Positions 53,203 through 62,078 of a DNA stretch of 64,000 nt are shown here, piece by piece. The notes beneath the pieces are model-generated. The model saw only the letters and a list, made by a program, of their open reading frames with translations. It was not told the DNA's origin and did not search any database. Source of the DNA: Streptomyces sp. NBC_00273. GTDB taxonomy: Bacteria > Actinomycetota > Actinomycetes > Streptomycetales > Streptomycetaceae. Positions within the stretch are counted from its first letter, which is position 1; the number at the start of each line of letters is the position of its first letter. Location: contig NZ_CP108067.1 in the NCBI RefSeq assembly GCF_036178145.1, positions 6,089,501-6,153,500 on the forward strand, given 5' to 3'. A program made the translations under genes and the position numbers.

Positions 53203-53843
53203 CGGCGGCGCCCCTTCGCGCGACCGCGGTAGGTATCTGTGGTCGAGTGGCAGTTGGGGCAGAGCAGCCGCAGGTTCTCGGGCAGGTTGTTCCGCCAGTC
53301 GCCGTCCACGTGGTCCACTTCCAGCGGTAGCGGATGGCCCCGCCAGGTCGGCGGCGTGCCGCACATCCGGCACGCCTCAGGCACTCCCAGCGCGGCCAGT
53401 GCCCGTTTCAGGTGCTCGCTCTGCATGCGCCGGGCGTCCGGTCCGTGCTGCTTGACCAGAAGGCTCTCCGGGCTGCGCCGGGTCTTGGGACGTCCGGCAG
53501 GAGAGGGCAGCTGGAAATGGGAGGTGTCTATGTCGAACGCCTTGACCCTCCTGCTGATGTGCGTGTGGTGGCCACCCACGACCTCCAGGCCGAGATGCCG
53601 CAGAACCTGGCACATGTTCGTCGAGTCCGCGACCGCCGCCGCCAGGATTTCCTTCGTCCACTTGACGGCGGCCGGCCGCTCGAAGTGTGACGTGTCCACG
53701 CCCAGCTTCCGCATGCGGTCGTGCAGATAGCGCCGCGAGCCGCCCTTCGGGTCGACCCCCAGCTTCTCCAGTGCCTCGGACAGCGTGCGCGACGTGCGCG
53801 CCGCCTCCGCCAGGCGTTCCTTCGTGTACGGGCTGATCGGCAT
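53199..53843 (-). CDS. HNH endonuclease paralogue with two TSHF repeats
   Basis: A 214-residue protein with two N-terminal helix-turn-helix-like repeats ending in VDTSHF and IDTSHF. The C-terminal HNH domain reads CRMCGTPPTWRG, LEVDHVDGDWRNNLPENLRL, CPNCHSTTDTYRG. It is clearly related to the following gene (same HNH motifs and TSHF repeat) and overlaps it by 4 bases, so the two form a tandem-duplicated operon. ATG at 53843. Probable mobile-element or selfish-gene origin; the repeats may bind DNA. Confidence 0.85.
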   Translation of the reverse strand: MPISPYTKERLAEAARTSRTLSEALEKLGVDPKGGSRRYLHDRMRKLGVDTSHFERPAAVKWTKEILAAAVADSTNMCQVLRHLGLEVVGGHHTHISRRVKAFDIDTSHFQLPSPAGRPKTRRSPESLLVKQHGPDARRMQSEHLKRALAALGVPEACRMCGTPPTWRGHPLPLEVDHVDGDWRNNLPENLRLLCPNCHSTTDTYRGRAKGRRR

Positions 53844-53927
53844 CCCGGCCCCCTCCGTTCCGGCCGCGCGTTCGTGGCCTCGTACGGATTAACGGACCGG
53901 AATGCGGGGGGTTACGTCCGATAAACG

Positions 53928-53960
53928 GAACGGCCCGCACCGGGTGGTGCGGGCCCGTTC
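53928..53960 (-). terminator. Hairpin after bcp
   Basis: 14/15-bp stem with one bulged base (GAACGG-CCCGCACC / GGTGCGGGCCCGTTC), 18 bases past the bcp stop, followed on the minus strand by a T-rich stretch. Confidence 0.65.
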
Positions 53961-53977
53961 GGAAGTCGGGGCGGGGG

Positions 53978-54445
53978 TCAGAGGCCCAGGTCTTTGATGA
54001 TCTTGGCTACGTGGCCCGTGGCCTTGACGTTGTAGAAGGCGTGCTCGACCTTGCCCTCCTCGTCGACGACCACCGTGGAGCGGATGACCCCGGTGACCGT
54101 CTTGCCGTACAGCTTCTTCTCGCCGTACGCGCCGTACGCCGTCAGCGTCTCCTTCTCCGGGTCGCTGACCAGGGTGACCTTCAGGTCCTCCTTCTCGCGG
54201 AACTTCGCCAGCTTCTCCGGCTTGTCCGGGGACACGCCGATGACGTCGTAGCCGTGTCCCGTCAGGAAGGCCAGGTTGTCCGTGAAGTCGCAGGCCTGCT
54301 TCGTGCAGCCCGGGGTCAGCGCGGACGGGTAGAAGTAGACGATCACCTTGCGGCCCTTGTGGTCGGCGAGCGAGACCTCGTTGCCGTCCGCATCGGGCAG
54401 GGTGAAGGCGGGGGCGGTGTCGCCCGGCTGGAGTCGCTCGCTCAT
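53978..54445 (-). CDS. bcp: Thiol peroxidase, Bcp/PrxQ-type peroxiredoxin
   Basis: Reduces hydrogen peroxide and organic hydroperoxides using thioredoxin. The 155-residue protein has the PrxQ site ALTPGCTKQACDF with peroxidatic Cys47 and resolving Cys52, and the AhpC-like motif IVYFYPSAL. ATG at 54445 was chosen after GAGGAGAG; a longer frame from 54481 lacks an RBS. Divergent from the DUF3618 gene with a 59-base gap. Confidence 0.94.
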   Translation of the reverse strand: MSERLQPGDTAPAFTLPDADGNEVSLADHKGRKVIVYFYPSALTPGCTKQACDFTDNLAFLTGHGYDVIGVSPDKPEKLAKFREKEDLKVTLVSDPEKETLTAYGAYGEKKLYGKTVTGVIRSTVVVDEEGKVEHAFYNVKATGHVAKIIKDLGL

Positions 54446-54504
54446 CGTGACACTCTCCTCGGGAGGGGATCGGTATGCCATGAGACTAAGCTGACAGACT
54501 GTTC

Positions 54505-54870
54505 ATGGCGGACTACGCCCCACACGACCACGACGACGGAGGCAGCGCGGTGCCGGAAGCCAGGACCCCCGCACAGATCGAGGCGGATATCGTCCGCCGC
54601 CGTGAGCAGCTCGCCGAGACGCTCGACGAGATCGGCGTGCGCATGCACCCGAAGACGATCATCGGGGACGCGAAGGCACGGGTCGCCTCGTCCGTCGACC
54701 AGACCGCCGGGCGGGCCTTCGCCGCGGTGAACCGGCTCGTGACGGATCTGCGGGACGGTCTGCGCCACGACGACGGGGCTCCGCGCGTCGACCGGATCGT
54801 GCCCGTCGCGCTGGTCGCGGTGAGCCTGGTCGGTCTGTTCGTGGTGTCGGCGCGCCGCAAGCGCGGATGA
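54505..54870 (+). CDS. DUF3618 membrane-tethered protein
   Basis: A 121-residue protein: an acidic start, then the DUF3618 motif RTPAQIEADIVRRREQLAET near residue 20, a long helix, and one C-terminal membrane helix (RIVPVALVAVSLVGLFVVSA) followed by RRKRG. Family of unknown function, frequent beside membrane or envelope genes. ATG at 54505, 59 bases from the divergent bcp start. Confidence 0.88.
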   Translation: MADYAPHDHDDGGSAVPEARTPAQIEADIVRRREQLAETLDEIGVRMHPKTIIGDAKARVASSVDQTAGRAFAAVNRLVTDLRDGLRHDDGAPRVDRIVPVALVAVSLVGLFVVSARRKRG

Positions 54871-54913
54871 CCCTGAGCGGTACGGGACGGGCGCGGGCAG
54901 GTAGGTTCGGGGC

Positions 54914-55255
54914 GTGAGCGAGAACACCACCCACGACAAGCTGCCCATTCGCATGCTGCACGACCGCGTGCTCGTGAAGTCCGATCTGCCGGAGGGCGAG
55001 CGGCGCTCGGGCGGCGGCATCCTGATTCCTGCGACGGCCGCGGTGGGCAAGCGGCTGGCCTGGGCCGAGGTGGTCGCGGTCGGGCAGAACGTCCGGACGG
55101 TCGAGCCCGGTGACCGGGTGCTGTACGACCCCGAGGACCGTGCCGAGGTCGAGGTGCGCGGTGCGACGTACGTGCTGATGCGCGAGCGGGACCTGCACGC
55201 CGTGGCCGCGGAGCGGCTGGAGGGGTCGGACGACTCCACGGGGCTGTACCTCTGA
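54914..55255 (+). CDS. GroES-like co-chaperonin paralogue
   Basis: A 113-residue GroES-fold protein: IRMLHDRVLVKSDLPEGER, GGILIPATAAVGKR, EVVAVGQNVRTVEPGDRVLY, then a short C-terminal tail unlike canonical GroES. It is not beside groEL, and the mobile-loop sequence differs, so it is a paralogue rather than the main GroES. GTG at 54914. May act on a specialised partner. Confidence 0.82.
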   Translation: MSENTTHDKLPIRMLHDRVLVKSDLPEGERRSGGGILIPATAAVGKRLAWAEVVAVGQNVRTVEPGDRVLYDPEDRAEVEVRGATYVLMRERDLHAVAAERLEGSDDSTGLYL

Positions 55256-55325
55256 GGCGCTGAACGAGGGCTGGTGGCCCAGGTCACCGGCCCTTTTCGC
55301 GGCCTTTTGCTACGGTGGGGGAGAA

Positions 55326-55366
55326 CCCCGACGAGACGCGCCGTACCGGGTACGACAAGACGACGC
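55326..55366 (+). promoter_or_regulatory. Guanidine-III riboswitch (ykkC-III) before sugE
   Basis: CCCCGACGAGACGCGCCGTA (then CCGGGTACGACAAGACGACGC) follows the recalled guanidine-III consensus with CGACGAG, GCGCCGTACC and ACAAGACGRCGC, including the pseudoknot-forming complements. It ends 34 bases before the sugE ATG. Binding guanidinium should release the ribosome site (CGGAGGT at 55387-55393) and turn on the exporter. Confidence 0.88.
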
Positions 55367-55400
55367 ACCCCGTACCGTTCGTCGTCTCGGAGGTGCCGTC

Positions 55401-55721
55401 ATGGCATGGGTTCTGCTTCTCGTCGCCGGTCTGCTCGAAGTCGGCTGGTCGATCGGCATGAAGTTCACCGAAGGTTTCACCCGGCTGTGGCCGAGTGTGT
55501 TCACGGGTGCCGGGATCGTCGCGAGCATGGTGCTGCTGTCGTACGCCGCGAAGACCCTGCCCATCGGTACGGCGTACGGGGTGTGGGTGGGCATCGGCGC
55601 CGCCGGCGCGGCCGTGCTCGGCATGGCGGTGCTGGGTGAGCCCGTGACCGCCGCCCGGATCTTCTTCATCTGTCTGCTGCTGGTCGCCGTGGTGGGGCTG
55701 AAGGCGACCTCCGGTCACTGA
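55401..55721 (+). CDS. sugE: SMR-family guanidinium exporter (SugE/Gdx-like)
   Basis: A 106-residue, four-helix small multidrug resistance protein with the essential Glu13 (GLLEVGWSIGMK) and WVGIGAAGAAVLGM. The SMR subtype with Trp16 and Ser17 near the Glu is the guanidinium exporter (Gdx) type rather than an EmrE drug pump. The guanidine-III riboswitch directly upstream supports this. ATG at 55401 follows GGAGGT. Confidence 0.92.
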   Translation: MAWVLLLVAGLLEVGWSIGMKFTEGFTRLWPSVFTGAGIVASMVLLSYAAKTLPIGTAYGVWVGIGAAGAAVLGMAVLGEPVTAARIFFICLLLVAVVGLKATSGH

Positions 55722-55748
55722 CCGCCCCCCCTCCGCTGGACCTCCCTC

Positions 55749-58196
55749 CTATTCCAGGAACGCCGACGGCGGGCGCAGGCCTTCTGCGGGGCCTCCGTCG
55801 CTGCCCTGCGCACTGCCCTGGGTGCTGCCTTGCGTGCCCTGGGTGGTGCCGCCCTGGTCGCCGCCGCCCTGGGTGGTGCCGCCGTTGTCTTGGCCGCCGT
55901 TGTCCTGGCCTCCGTTCGCCGGGCCGCCGTTGTCCTGGCCGCCCTGGTTCTGGCCCCCGTTGTTCTGGCCGCCCTGGTTGCGGCCGCCCGTCGGGTTCGA
56001 CGGCGAGGGTCGGGTGGGGCGCTCGGGGGCGCTGGGCGAGGGTTCGCCGGGGGTCTCCTGCGGCGGGTTGGATTCCGGGCTGGGTGGCGGCGGGGGCGGG
56101 GCGGCGCCGGGCTGGAGTTCCAGGTCGAAGTCGACGGGGTCGGTGCCTTCCAGGGCGGTCTTGGTGTACGCGGCCCAGATCCGGGCGGGGTAGCCGCCGC
56201 CGCCGATGCGGGCCTCGCCGAGGGCGCCGTAGAGGGATTCCAGGGTTCCGGTGTCCGGGTCCTGGCCCATCATGGAGATCACGGTGACCAGGTCCGGGGT
56301 GTAGGCCGCGAACCAGGCCGAGCGGTCGAGTTCGCCGGTGCCGGTCTTGCCCGCGGCCGGGTGGCCGGCGGCGAGGGCGGCCGTGCCGGTGCCGTTGTCC
56401 ACGACGCTGACCAGCATGGACGTGGTGGTGTCGGCGGCTTCGCGGCTGATGGCCTGGGTGGGGGCGCGCTGGGGGAGGCCGATGGTGGCGCCGCCTTTGG
56501 TGATCCTTTCCAGGAAGGTGTAGGGGGTGCGTCGGCCGTGGTCGGCGAGGGTGGCGTAGGCCTGGGTCATGTCCAGGACGCTGGCCTGCAGGGTGCCGAG
56601 GGCCATGGCCGGGCCGGGTACGAAGTTGGGGGTGTTCTCGGGGATCCCGAGGTCGATGGCGGTCTTCTTGACCTTGGCGGTGCCGACGTCGACCGCCATC
56701 TGTGCGTACACGGCGTTGACGGAGAGGTCGGTGGCGGTGTTGACGCTGATGTTCCCGTAGGAGACCTGGCCCTCGTTCTCGGGGGCGAAGCGGATGCGGC
56801 CGCCGACGACCGGGCGTTTGTTGTCGCCGTTGTAGATCGTGTTCGGGGTGATCCGGCGGCCGTCCTGGGTGCGGGAGTCGTTCTCGACGGCGGCGGCGAA
56901 GACGAAGGGCTTGAAGGTGGAGGCGACCTGGTAGTCGTGGCGGGTCGCGTTGTTCACGTACTGCTTGGTGTAGTCGATGCCGCCGTACATGGCGAGGACC
57001 TTGCCGGTGGCCGGGTCGATGGAGACCCCGCCGGCCCGGACCAGCCGGTCGGCCTTGCGCTTGTCGGGTTCGAGCTTGCTGACCATCTGGTCGTTGACGG
57101 CGCCGACGAGGGCGCTCTGGCGGCGTTTGTCGAGGGTGGTGGTGATGCGGTAGCCGCCTTCGGCGAGGGTCTTGTCGTCGAGGATCTCGTTGTCGACGAT
57201 GTAGTCCTTGATCGCTTCGACGAGGTAGCCGCGCTGGCCGGAGAGCCCGGCGGCCGCGCGGACCTTGCCCGGTTCGGGGAACTGCGTCGCCGCGCGTTCG
57301 GCGGGGGTCAGCCATCCCTTCTTGACCATGCCGTCGAGTACGTAGTTCCAGCGGGCGAGGGCGCGGGGGCGGCTCTGGGGGTGGGAGACGACGTCGAAGG
57401 CGCTGGGGGAGTTGAGGAGGGTGGCGAGGTAGGCGCCCTCGGCGGTGGTGAGTTTGCCCACGTCCTTGCCGTAGTAGGCCTGGGCGGCGGCCTGGATGCC
57501 GTAGGCGTTGCGGCCGAAGTAGCTGGTGTTCAGGTAGCCCTCGAGGATGTAGTTCTTCGACTTCTCGCGACCGAGTTTGATCGCAATGAAGAACTCTTTG
57601 ACCTTTCGTTTGATCGTCTGTTCCTGGCCCAAGTAGTAGTTCTTGACGTACTGCTGGGTGATGGTCGAACCGGACTGGGTGCCCTTGCCGGTCGCGGTGT
57701 TCCAGGCGGCGCGGAGCATCGCCTTGGGGTCGACCGCCCGTTCGGAGTAGAAGTCCCGGTCCTCGGCGGCCAGTACGGCCTCCTGCACGGTCCGGGGGAT
57801 CTGCGACAGCGGCACGTTGACGCGGTTGACCTCGCCGTCGCGGGCGATCTGGGAGCCGTCGGAGTAGAGGTAGACGTTGGACTGCGCCGTGGCGGCGGCG
57901 TTGGCCGGCGGGATGTCGACCAGCAGGTAGCCGGCCACGAGGGCGCCGCCGATCAACAGGGCGATGAACAGGATGCCGCCGAGGACCATGCGCCAGGTGG
58001 GCAGGAAGCGGCGCCAGCCGGTTCTCCTGCGCCGGGCCTTCTTCCCCGGTCCGCCGCCCTGGTGCGGAGGCTGCTGTGCCTGCCGTGCCTGCTGCGCCTG
58101 CTGCGGGGTCGGCGGTTCTGCCCGCGGCTGCGGTACCTCGGGCGGGGTGTCGGGGTCACGAGGGGTCCAGCCCGGGGGTGGTGACTGGTCGCTCAT
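55749..58196 (-). CDS. Bifunctional penicillin-binding protein (class A, transglycosylase/transpeptidase)
   Basis: Polymerises and cross-links peptidoglycan outside the membrane. The 815-residue protein has a basic Pro/Gln-rich cytoplasmic N-terminus and one membrane helix (about 69-93). The GT51 domain has catalytic Glu145 in VLAAEDRDFYSER. The transpeptidase domain has Ser426-x-x-Lys429 (STFK), an S-x-N motif near 492, and Lys617-Thr-Gly in AGKTGTG. A C-terminal tail is very rich in Asn/Gly/Gln (NQGGQNNGGQ repeats). ATG at 58196. Divergent from the ABC exporter operon. Confidence 0.93.
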   Translation of the reverse strand: MSDQSPPPGWTPRDPDTPPEVPQPRAEPPTPQQAQQARQAQQPPHQGGGPGKKARRRRTGWRRFLPTWRMVLGGILFIALLIGGALVAGYLLVDIPPANAAATAQSNVYLYSDGSQIARDGEVNRVNVPLSQIPRTVQEAVLAAEDRDFYSERAVDPKAMLRAAWNTATGKGTQSGSTITQQYVKNYYLGQEQTIKRKVKEFFIAIKLGREKSKNYILEGYLNTSYFGRNAYGIQAAAQAYYGKDVGKLTTAEGAYLATLLNSPSAFDVVSHPQSRPRALARWNYVLDGMVKKGWLTPAERAATQFPEPGKVRAAAGLSGQRGYLVEAIKDYIVDNEILDDKTLAEGGYRITTTLDKRRQSALVGAVNDQMVSKLEPDKRKADRLVRAGGVSIDPATGKVLAMYGGIDYTKQYVNNATRHDYQVASTFKPFVFAAAVENDSRTQDGRRITPNTIYNGDNKRPVVGGRIRFAPENEGQVSYGNISVNTATDLSVNAVYAQMAVDVGTAKVKKTAIDLGIPENTPNFVPGPAMALGTLQASVLDMTQAYATLADHGRRTPYTFLERITKGGATIGLPQRAPTQAISREAADTTTSMLVSVVDNGTGTAALAAGHPAAGKTGTGELDRSAWFAAYTPDLVTVISMMGQDPDTGTLESLYGALGEARIGGGGYPARIWAAYTKTALEGTDPVDFDLELQPGAAPPPPPPSPESNPPQETPGEPSPSAPERPTRPSPSNPTGGRNQGGQNNGGQNQGGQDNGGPANGGQDNGGQDNGGTTQGGGDQGGTTQGTQGSTQGSAQGSDGGPAEGLRPPSAFLE

Positions 58197-58370
58197 CTCC
58201 AGGACTCCTCGACGCCGTTCAAAACATCCACTTCTGTACCTCATGCTGTCTACCCGATGGCCACTGATTCCGCCCCGGACGGGCATAAATCGGTCGCGTG
58301 GCTCGCCCCTCCGTACTAAGCTCGCGCGCTTTGGCCGACGTAGGAACGACGTGGGAAACGGAGGGATACG

Positions 58371-59210
58371 GTGCGCCGGAGAGTGCAGAACGGAGCGCTT
58401 CGGGCGGCGGGTCTCTACCCGGCGGTCGCGGCGGGCGGATTCAGGCGCTACGCCACCTACGGGACGGCGACCGCAGCCGGGGTGTTCACCAACACCGTGT
58501 TCGGGTTCATCGTCGCGTACACGTACATCGCGCTGTGGGACGAGCGGCCCGGACTCGGCGGCTACGACCAGGCGCAGGCGCTGACCTTCGTCTGGGTGAG
58601 CCAATCGCTGCTCGCCGCAGCCGCCCTGATCGGCGGCGGCTTCCAGGAGGAGCTCCAGGAGCGGATCCGGACGGGCGACGTCGCGGTCGACCTCTACCGG
58701 CCCGCCGACCTCCAGCTGTGGTGGCTCGCGGCCGATCTGGGCCGGGCGGGCTTCCAGTTGCTGGGCCGCGGGGTGCTGCCGCTGGTGGCGGGGGCGCTCG
58801 CGTTCCCGCTAGCGCTGCCCGTCGATCCGGTGCGGTGGCTGCTGTTCCTGGTGTCCGTCCTGCTGGCACTGGTGGTGAGCTTCGCGCTGCGCTACATGGT
58901 GGGTTTGGTGGCCTTCTGGCTGATGGACGGGGCGGGGATCAACGTCATGGCCACCGTCGCCTCGATCTTCTTCTCCGGGATGCTGCTGCCGCTGACCGTC
59001 TTCCCGGGAGGGTTCGGCGAGTTGGTGCGGATCCTGCCGTGGGCGGCGATGCTGCAGGTGCCGATGGACGTCCTGCTGGGCGAGCACGCGGGGGCCGGGG
59101 GCGCGGCCGCGGCGCTGGGCTTCCAGGCCGGGTGGGCGCTCGTACTGCTGGGCACGGGGCGGCTGTTGCAGTCGGCCGCGACGCGGAAGGTGGTGGTCCA
59201 GGGTGGCTGA
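58371..59210 (+). CDS. ABC-2 type exporter permease, first subunit
   Basis: A 279-residue protein with six predicted membrane helices (for example AGVFTNTVFGFIVAYTYIAL; VASIFFSGMLLPLTVFPGGF near residue 200), resembling ABC-2 permeases. GTG at 58371 follows GGAGGG. Its last 8 bases overlap the next gene. Operon of two permeases and one ATPase, probably exporting a lipid or small compound; substrate unknown. Confidence 0.87.
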   Translation: MRRRVQNGALRAAGLYPAVAAGGFRRYATYGTATAAGVFTNTVFGFIVAYTYIALWDERPGLGGYDQAQALTFVWVSQSLLAAAALIGGGFQEELQERIRTGDVAVDLYRPADLQLWWLAADLGRAGFQLLGRGVLPLVAGALAFPLALPVDPVRWLLFLVSVLLALVVSFALRYMVGLVAFWLMDGAGINVMATVASIFFSGMLLPLTVFPGGFGELVRILPWAAMLQVPMDVLLGEHAGAGGAAAALGFQAGWALVLLGTGRLLQSAATRKVVVQGG

Positions 59211-60138
59211 GGCCGAGGCCGAGCTGGAGGCGGTACCGGCGCGCGCGCCCGACCGGGCACGGGCGCGGGAGCGGGAGCCGGGCCGGGAGGGGGCGCGCGA
59301 TGCCGCGGCGGCCGGGACGGGGCGGCGCGGCCCGATGCTGGAGGGGCTGCGCGGCTACCGGCTGATCGTGGGCATGTGGATCCGCTCCACGATGACGTAC
59401 CGGACGTCCTTCGTCCTGACGACCTTCGGGCAGGCGGCGATCACGCTCCTGGACTTCGTCGCGATCTACATCATGTTCTCCCACGTGGACGCCCTCGGCG
59501 GTTTCGTGCTGCCCGAGATCGCCCTGCTGTACGGGTCCTGCTCGGCCTCCCTGGGCCTGGCGGACCTGCTGCTGGGGAACACCGACCGGATCGGCGCCCG
59601 GATCCGAGACGGTTCGCTCGACACGATGCTGGTGCGGCCGGTCCCGGTGCTGGCGCAGGTCGCGGCGGACCGGTTCGCGCTGCGCCGGCTGGGCCGGATC
59701 GGGCAGGGCGTCGGGGTGATGGGCTGGGCGGTCTGGACCCTGGACGTGGACTGGACGGTCGGGAAGGTGCTGCTGGTGCCCGTGATGGTGCTCGCCGGGG
59801 CGGCCATCTTCGGGGCCGTGATGGTGGCCGGGGCGGCCTTCCAGTTCGTGTCCGGGGACGCGGCCGAGGTGCAGAACTCCTTCACCTACGGCGGCTGCAC
59901 GATGCTGCAGTACCCGCCGACGGTCTTCGCGAAGGACCTGCTGCGCGGGGTGACCTTCATCGTCCCGCTGGCCTTCGTCAACTGGCTGCCGGCGCTGTAC
60001 GTGTTGGGGCGGCCCGATCCGCTGGGCCTGCCCGGGTGGGTCGCGTACCTGAGCCCGCTGGTGGCCTTCGTGGTGTTCCTGCCCGCGTCGCTGGCGTGGC
60101 GCGCGGGAGGTCGTTCGTACCGAAGCACGGGGAGCTAG
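59203..60138 (+). CDS. ABC-2 type exporter permease, second subunit
   Basis: A 311-residue membrane protein: a charged Ala/Glu/Arg N-terminus (about residues 1-45), then about six helices (FVLTTFGQAAITLLDFVAIYI; KVLLVPVMVLAGAAIFGAVMV) and a C-terminal RSYRSTGS. Different in sequence from the first subunit. GTG at 59203 overlaps it by 8 bases. The likely partner ATPase begins 4 bases after its stop. Confidence 0.86.
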   Translation: MAEAEAELEAVPARAPDRARAREREPGREGARDAAAAGTGRRGPMLEGLRGYRLIVGMWIRSTMTYRTSFVLTTFGQAAITLLDFVAIYIMFSHVDALGGFVLPEIALLYGSCSASLGLADLLLGNTDRIGARIRDGSLDTMLVRPVPVLAQVAADRFALRRLGRIGQGVGVMGWAVWTLDVDWTVGKVLLVPVMVLAGAAIFGAVMVAGAAFQFVSGDAAEVQNSFTYGGCTMLQYPPTVFAKDLLRGVTFIVPLAFVNWLPALYVLGRPDPLGLPGWVAYLSPLVAFVVFLPASLAWRAGGRSYRSTGS

Positions 60139-60142
60139 AGCT

Positions 60143-61111
60143 GTGGCGGATGCGCTGATCTCGCTGGACGGGGTCGAGAAGGTCTTTGACGTACGGCGCC
60201 GTGTGAGCCTGATGCGCCGGGAGAAACGCCAGGTCAGGGCGGTGGACGGGATCAGCTTCGAGGTCGCCCGGGGCGAGGTGGTCGGCTACATCGGGCCCAA
60301 CGGCGCCGGGAAGTCGACCACGATCAAGATGCTGACCGGCATCCTGACCCCGAGCGGCGGCCGGCTGCGGGTCGCGGGCATCGACCCGGCGCGGGAGCGG
60401 ATGCGGCTCGCGCACCGGATCGGGGTGGTGTTCGGACAGCGCACGACGCTGTGGTGGGACCTCCCGCTGAAGGACTCGTACGGGCTGATGCGGCGGCTGT
60501 ACCGGGTGCCGAGGGCGCGGTTCGAGGAGAACCTGGAGCGCTGCGTGGAACGGCTCGACCTGGCCGAGCTGCTCGACGTACCGGTACGGCAGTTGTCGCT
60601 GGGGCAGCGGATGCGCGGGGACATCGCGGCGGCGCTGCTGCACGATCCGGAGGTGCTGTACCTGGACGAGCCGACGATCGGGCTCGACGTGGTGAGCAAG
60701 GCGAAGGTACGGGGCTTCCTGCGGCAGTTGAACGAGGAACTCGGTACGACCGTGCTGCTCACCACGCACGACCTCCAGGACATCGAGCAGCTGTGCGAGC
60801 GGGTGATGGTGATCGACCACGGGCGGTTGATGTACGACGGGCCGTTGGGCGGGCTGCACGCGGCGGGGGCGGCGGGTGAGAGCGAGCGCACGCTGGTGGT
60901 GGACCTGGAGCGGGAGCTCGCGCCGATCAGTGTGGCGGGGGCGCGGGTGGTGAAGGTGGAGGGGCCGCGGCAGTGGCTGGCGTTCCCGGCGGGGGCGTCG
61001 GCGGCGCCGCTGGTGGCGGCGGTGGCGGCGGACTACCCGCTGGTGGACCTGTCGGTGCGGGAGCCGGACATCGAGGACGTGATCGCGCGGATGTACGCGG
61101 GCCGCGGCTGA
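60143..61111 (+). CDS. ABC transporter ATP-binding protein
   Basis: A 322-residue ATPase with Walker A GPNGAGKST (residues 51-59), signature LSLGQRMRGD at about 151-160, and Walker B LYLDEPTIGLD with Asp175/Glu176 near residue 175. The C-terminal extension (about 230-322) is of the type found in ABC-2 exporters. GTG at 60143. Completes a three-gene exporter operon. Confidence 0.93.
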   Translation: MADALISLDGVEKVFDVRRRVSLMRREKRQVRAVDGISFEVARGEVVGYIGPNGAGKSTTIKMLTGILTPSGGRLRVAGIDPARERMRLAHRIGVVFGQRTTLWWDLPLKDSYGLMRRLYRVPRARFEENLERCVERLDLAELLDVPVRQLSLGQRMRGDIAAALLHDPEVLYLDEPTIGLDVVSKAKVRGFLRQLNEELGTTVLLTTHDLQDIEQLCERVMVIDHGRLMYDGPLGGLHAAGAAGESERTLVVDLERELAPISVAGARVVKVEGPRQWLAFPAGASAAPLVAAVAADYPLVDLSVREPDIEDVIARMYAGRG

Positions 61112-61234
61112 CGTTTCCCCGAGGTCCCCGCGGCCCCCGCCCCTTCGCATCAGGGGAAAGCCGGGGAGAATCCGGGGGCGATCTCAGGGGCTCAGCCATA
61201 CAACTCCCCGACAACCCTGCATAGTCTGGTCCGC

Positions 61235-61897
61235 ATGAGTGACGAGCGGCCGGAGAAGCCGTTGCCGGAGCTGAGGGCGTCGGACGCCGACCGGGACCGG
61301 GTGGTGGAGCGTCTACGGGACGCCGTCGCCGAGGGCCGGCTCGACATGGACGAGTTCGAGGAGCGGCTCGACGCGGCGTACAAGTCGCGGACGTACGCGG
61401 AACTGGAGCCGCTGACGCGGGACCTGCCGGCGCCGGCGGGCGGGCCGCTGGGCGGGCCGGTGGCTCCGCCGACGGCGGCGGCCGAGCCCTGGACGGGCCG
61501 GATCGGCGGCGGGGGCAGCTCGGCGATGGCCGTCGCGGTCATGTCGGGCTTCCAGCGCAAGGGCCGGTGGACGGTGCCGGCGCGGTTCGACGCGGTGGCG
61601 TTCTGGGGCGGCGGGGAACTGGACCTTCGCGAGGCGGACTTCGCGCAGCGCGAGGTGGTGATCAACTGCGTCGCGATCATGGGCGGCATCGAGATCACGG
61701 TGCCGCCGGGGGTGGAAGTGGACGTCCGGGGCTTCGGCTTCATGGGCGCCTTCGACCAGCGCGACACCCCGGGCCCGTGGGAGCCGGGTGCGCCGCGGGT
61801 GGTCGTGACGGGATTCGCCTTCTGGGGCGGCGTGGAGATCAAGGTCAAGAAGCGCAAGCGTCCCTTGGGCGGCCCGTCGCTCCGCAAGGAGCTGTAG
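61235..61897 (+). CDS. DUF1707 SHOCT-like protein with LiaF-like domain
   Basis: A 220-residue protein: N-terminal DUF1707 domain (LRASDADRDRVVERLRDAVA, EGRLDMDEFEERLDAAYKSR), a Pro/Gly linker, and a C-terminal cell-wall-stress LiaF-like beta domain (REVVINCVAIMGGIEITVP; FMGAFDQRDTPGPWEPG; TGFAFWGGVEIKVK). Such proteins are often stress responsive and membrane linked. ATG at 61235. Separated from the ABC operon by 123 bases. Confidence 0.86.
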   Translation: MSDERPEKPLPELRASDADRDRVVERLRDAVAEGRLDMDEFEERLDAAYKSRTYAELEPLTRDLPAPAGGPLGGPVAPPTAAAEPWTGRIGGGGSSAMAVAVMSGFQRKGRWTVPARFDAVAFWGGGELDLREADFAQREVVINCVAIMGGIEITVPPGVEVDVRGFGFMGAFDQRDTPGPWEPGAPRVVVTGFAFWGGVEIKVKKRKRPLGGPSLRKEL

Positions 61898-61955
61898 GGG
61901 TTCCGCGGTTCGGCTCCCGCCGGGGTTGCGGTTCGGCTCCGGCCGGTCGGTGGTG

Positions 61956-62001
61956 CCGGGGCTCTGCCCCGGACCCCGCGCCTCAAGCGCCGGCGGGGCT
62001 G
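61956..62001. repeat. Streptomyces intergenic palindromic repeat copy
   Basis: Hairpin CCGGGGC-TCT-GCCCCGG (61956-61972) plus a 24-mer beginning GCGCCTCAAGCGCCGG (61978-62001), one base different from the copy at 22165. Confidence 0.8.
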
Positions 62002-62078
62002 GGTGGTGTGGGGCGGTGCCCCGCCGGAATGTCTCCTCGGCTCGCGCGGTGCGGCACGTCGCGGTGGTGCTCGGTGGT

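Noticed and set aside
55800..56010. Repetitive sequence considered as a CRISPR or minisatellite array
   Set aside because: The repeats encode the Asn/Gly/Gln tail of the penicillin-binding protein in frame; there are no constant repeats with variable spacers.
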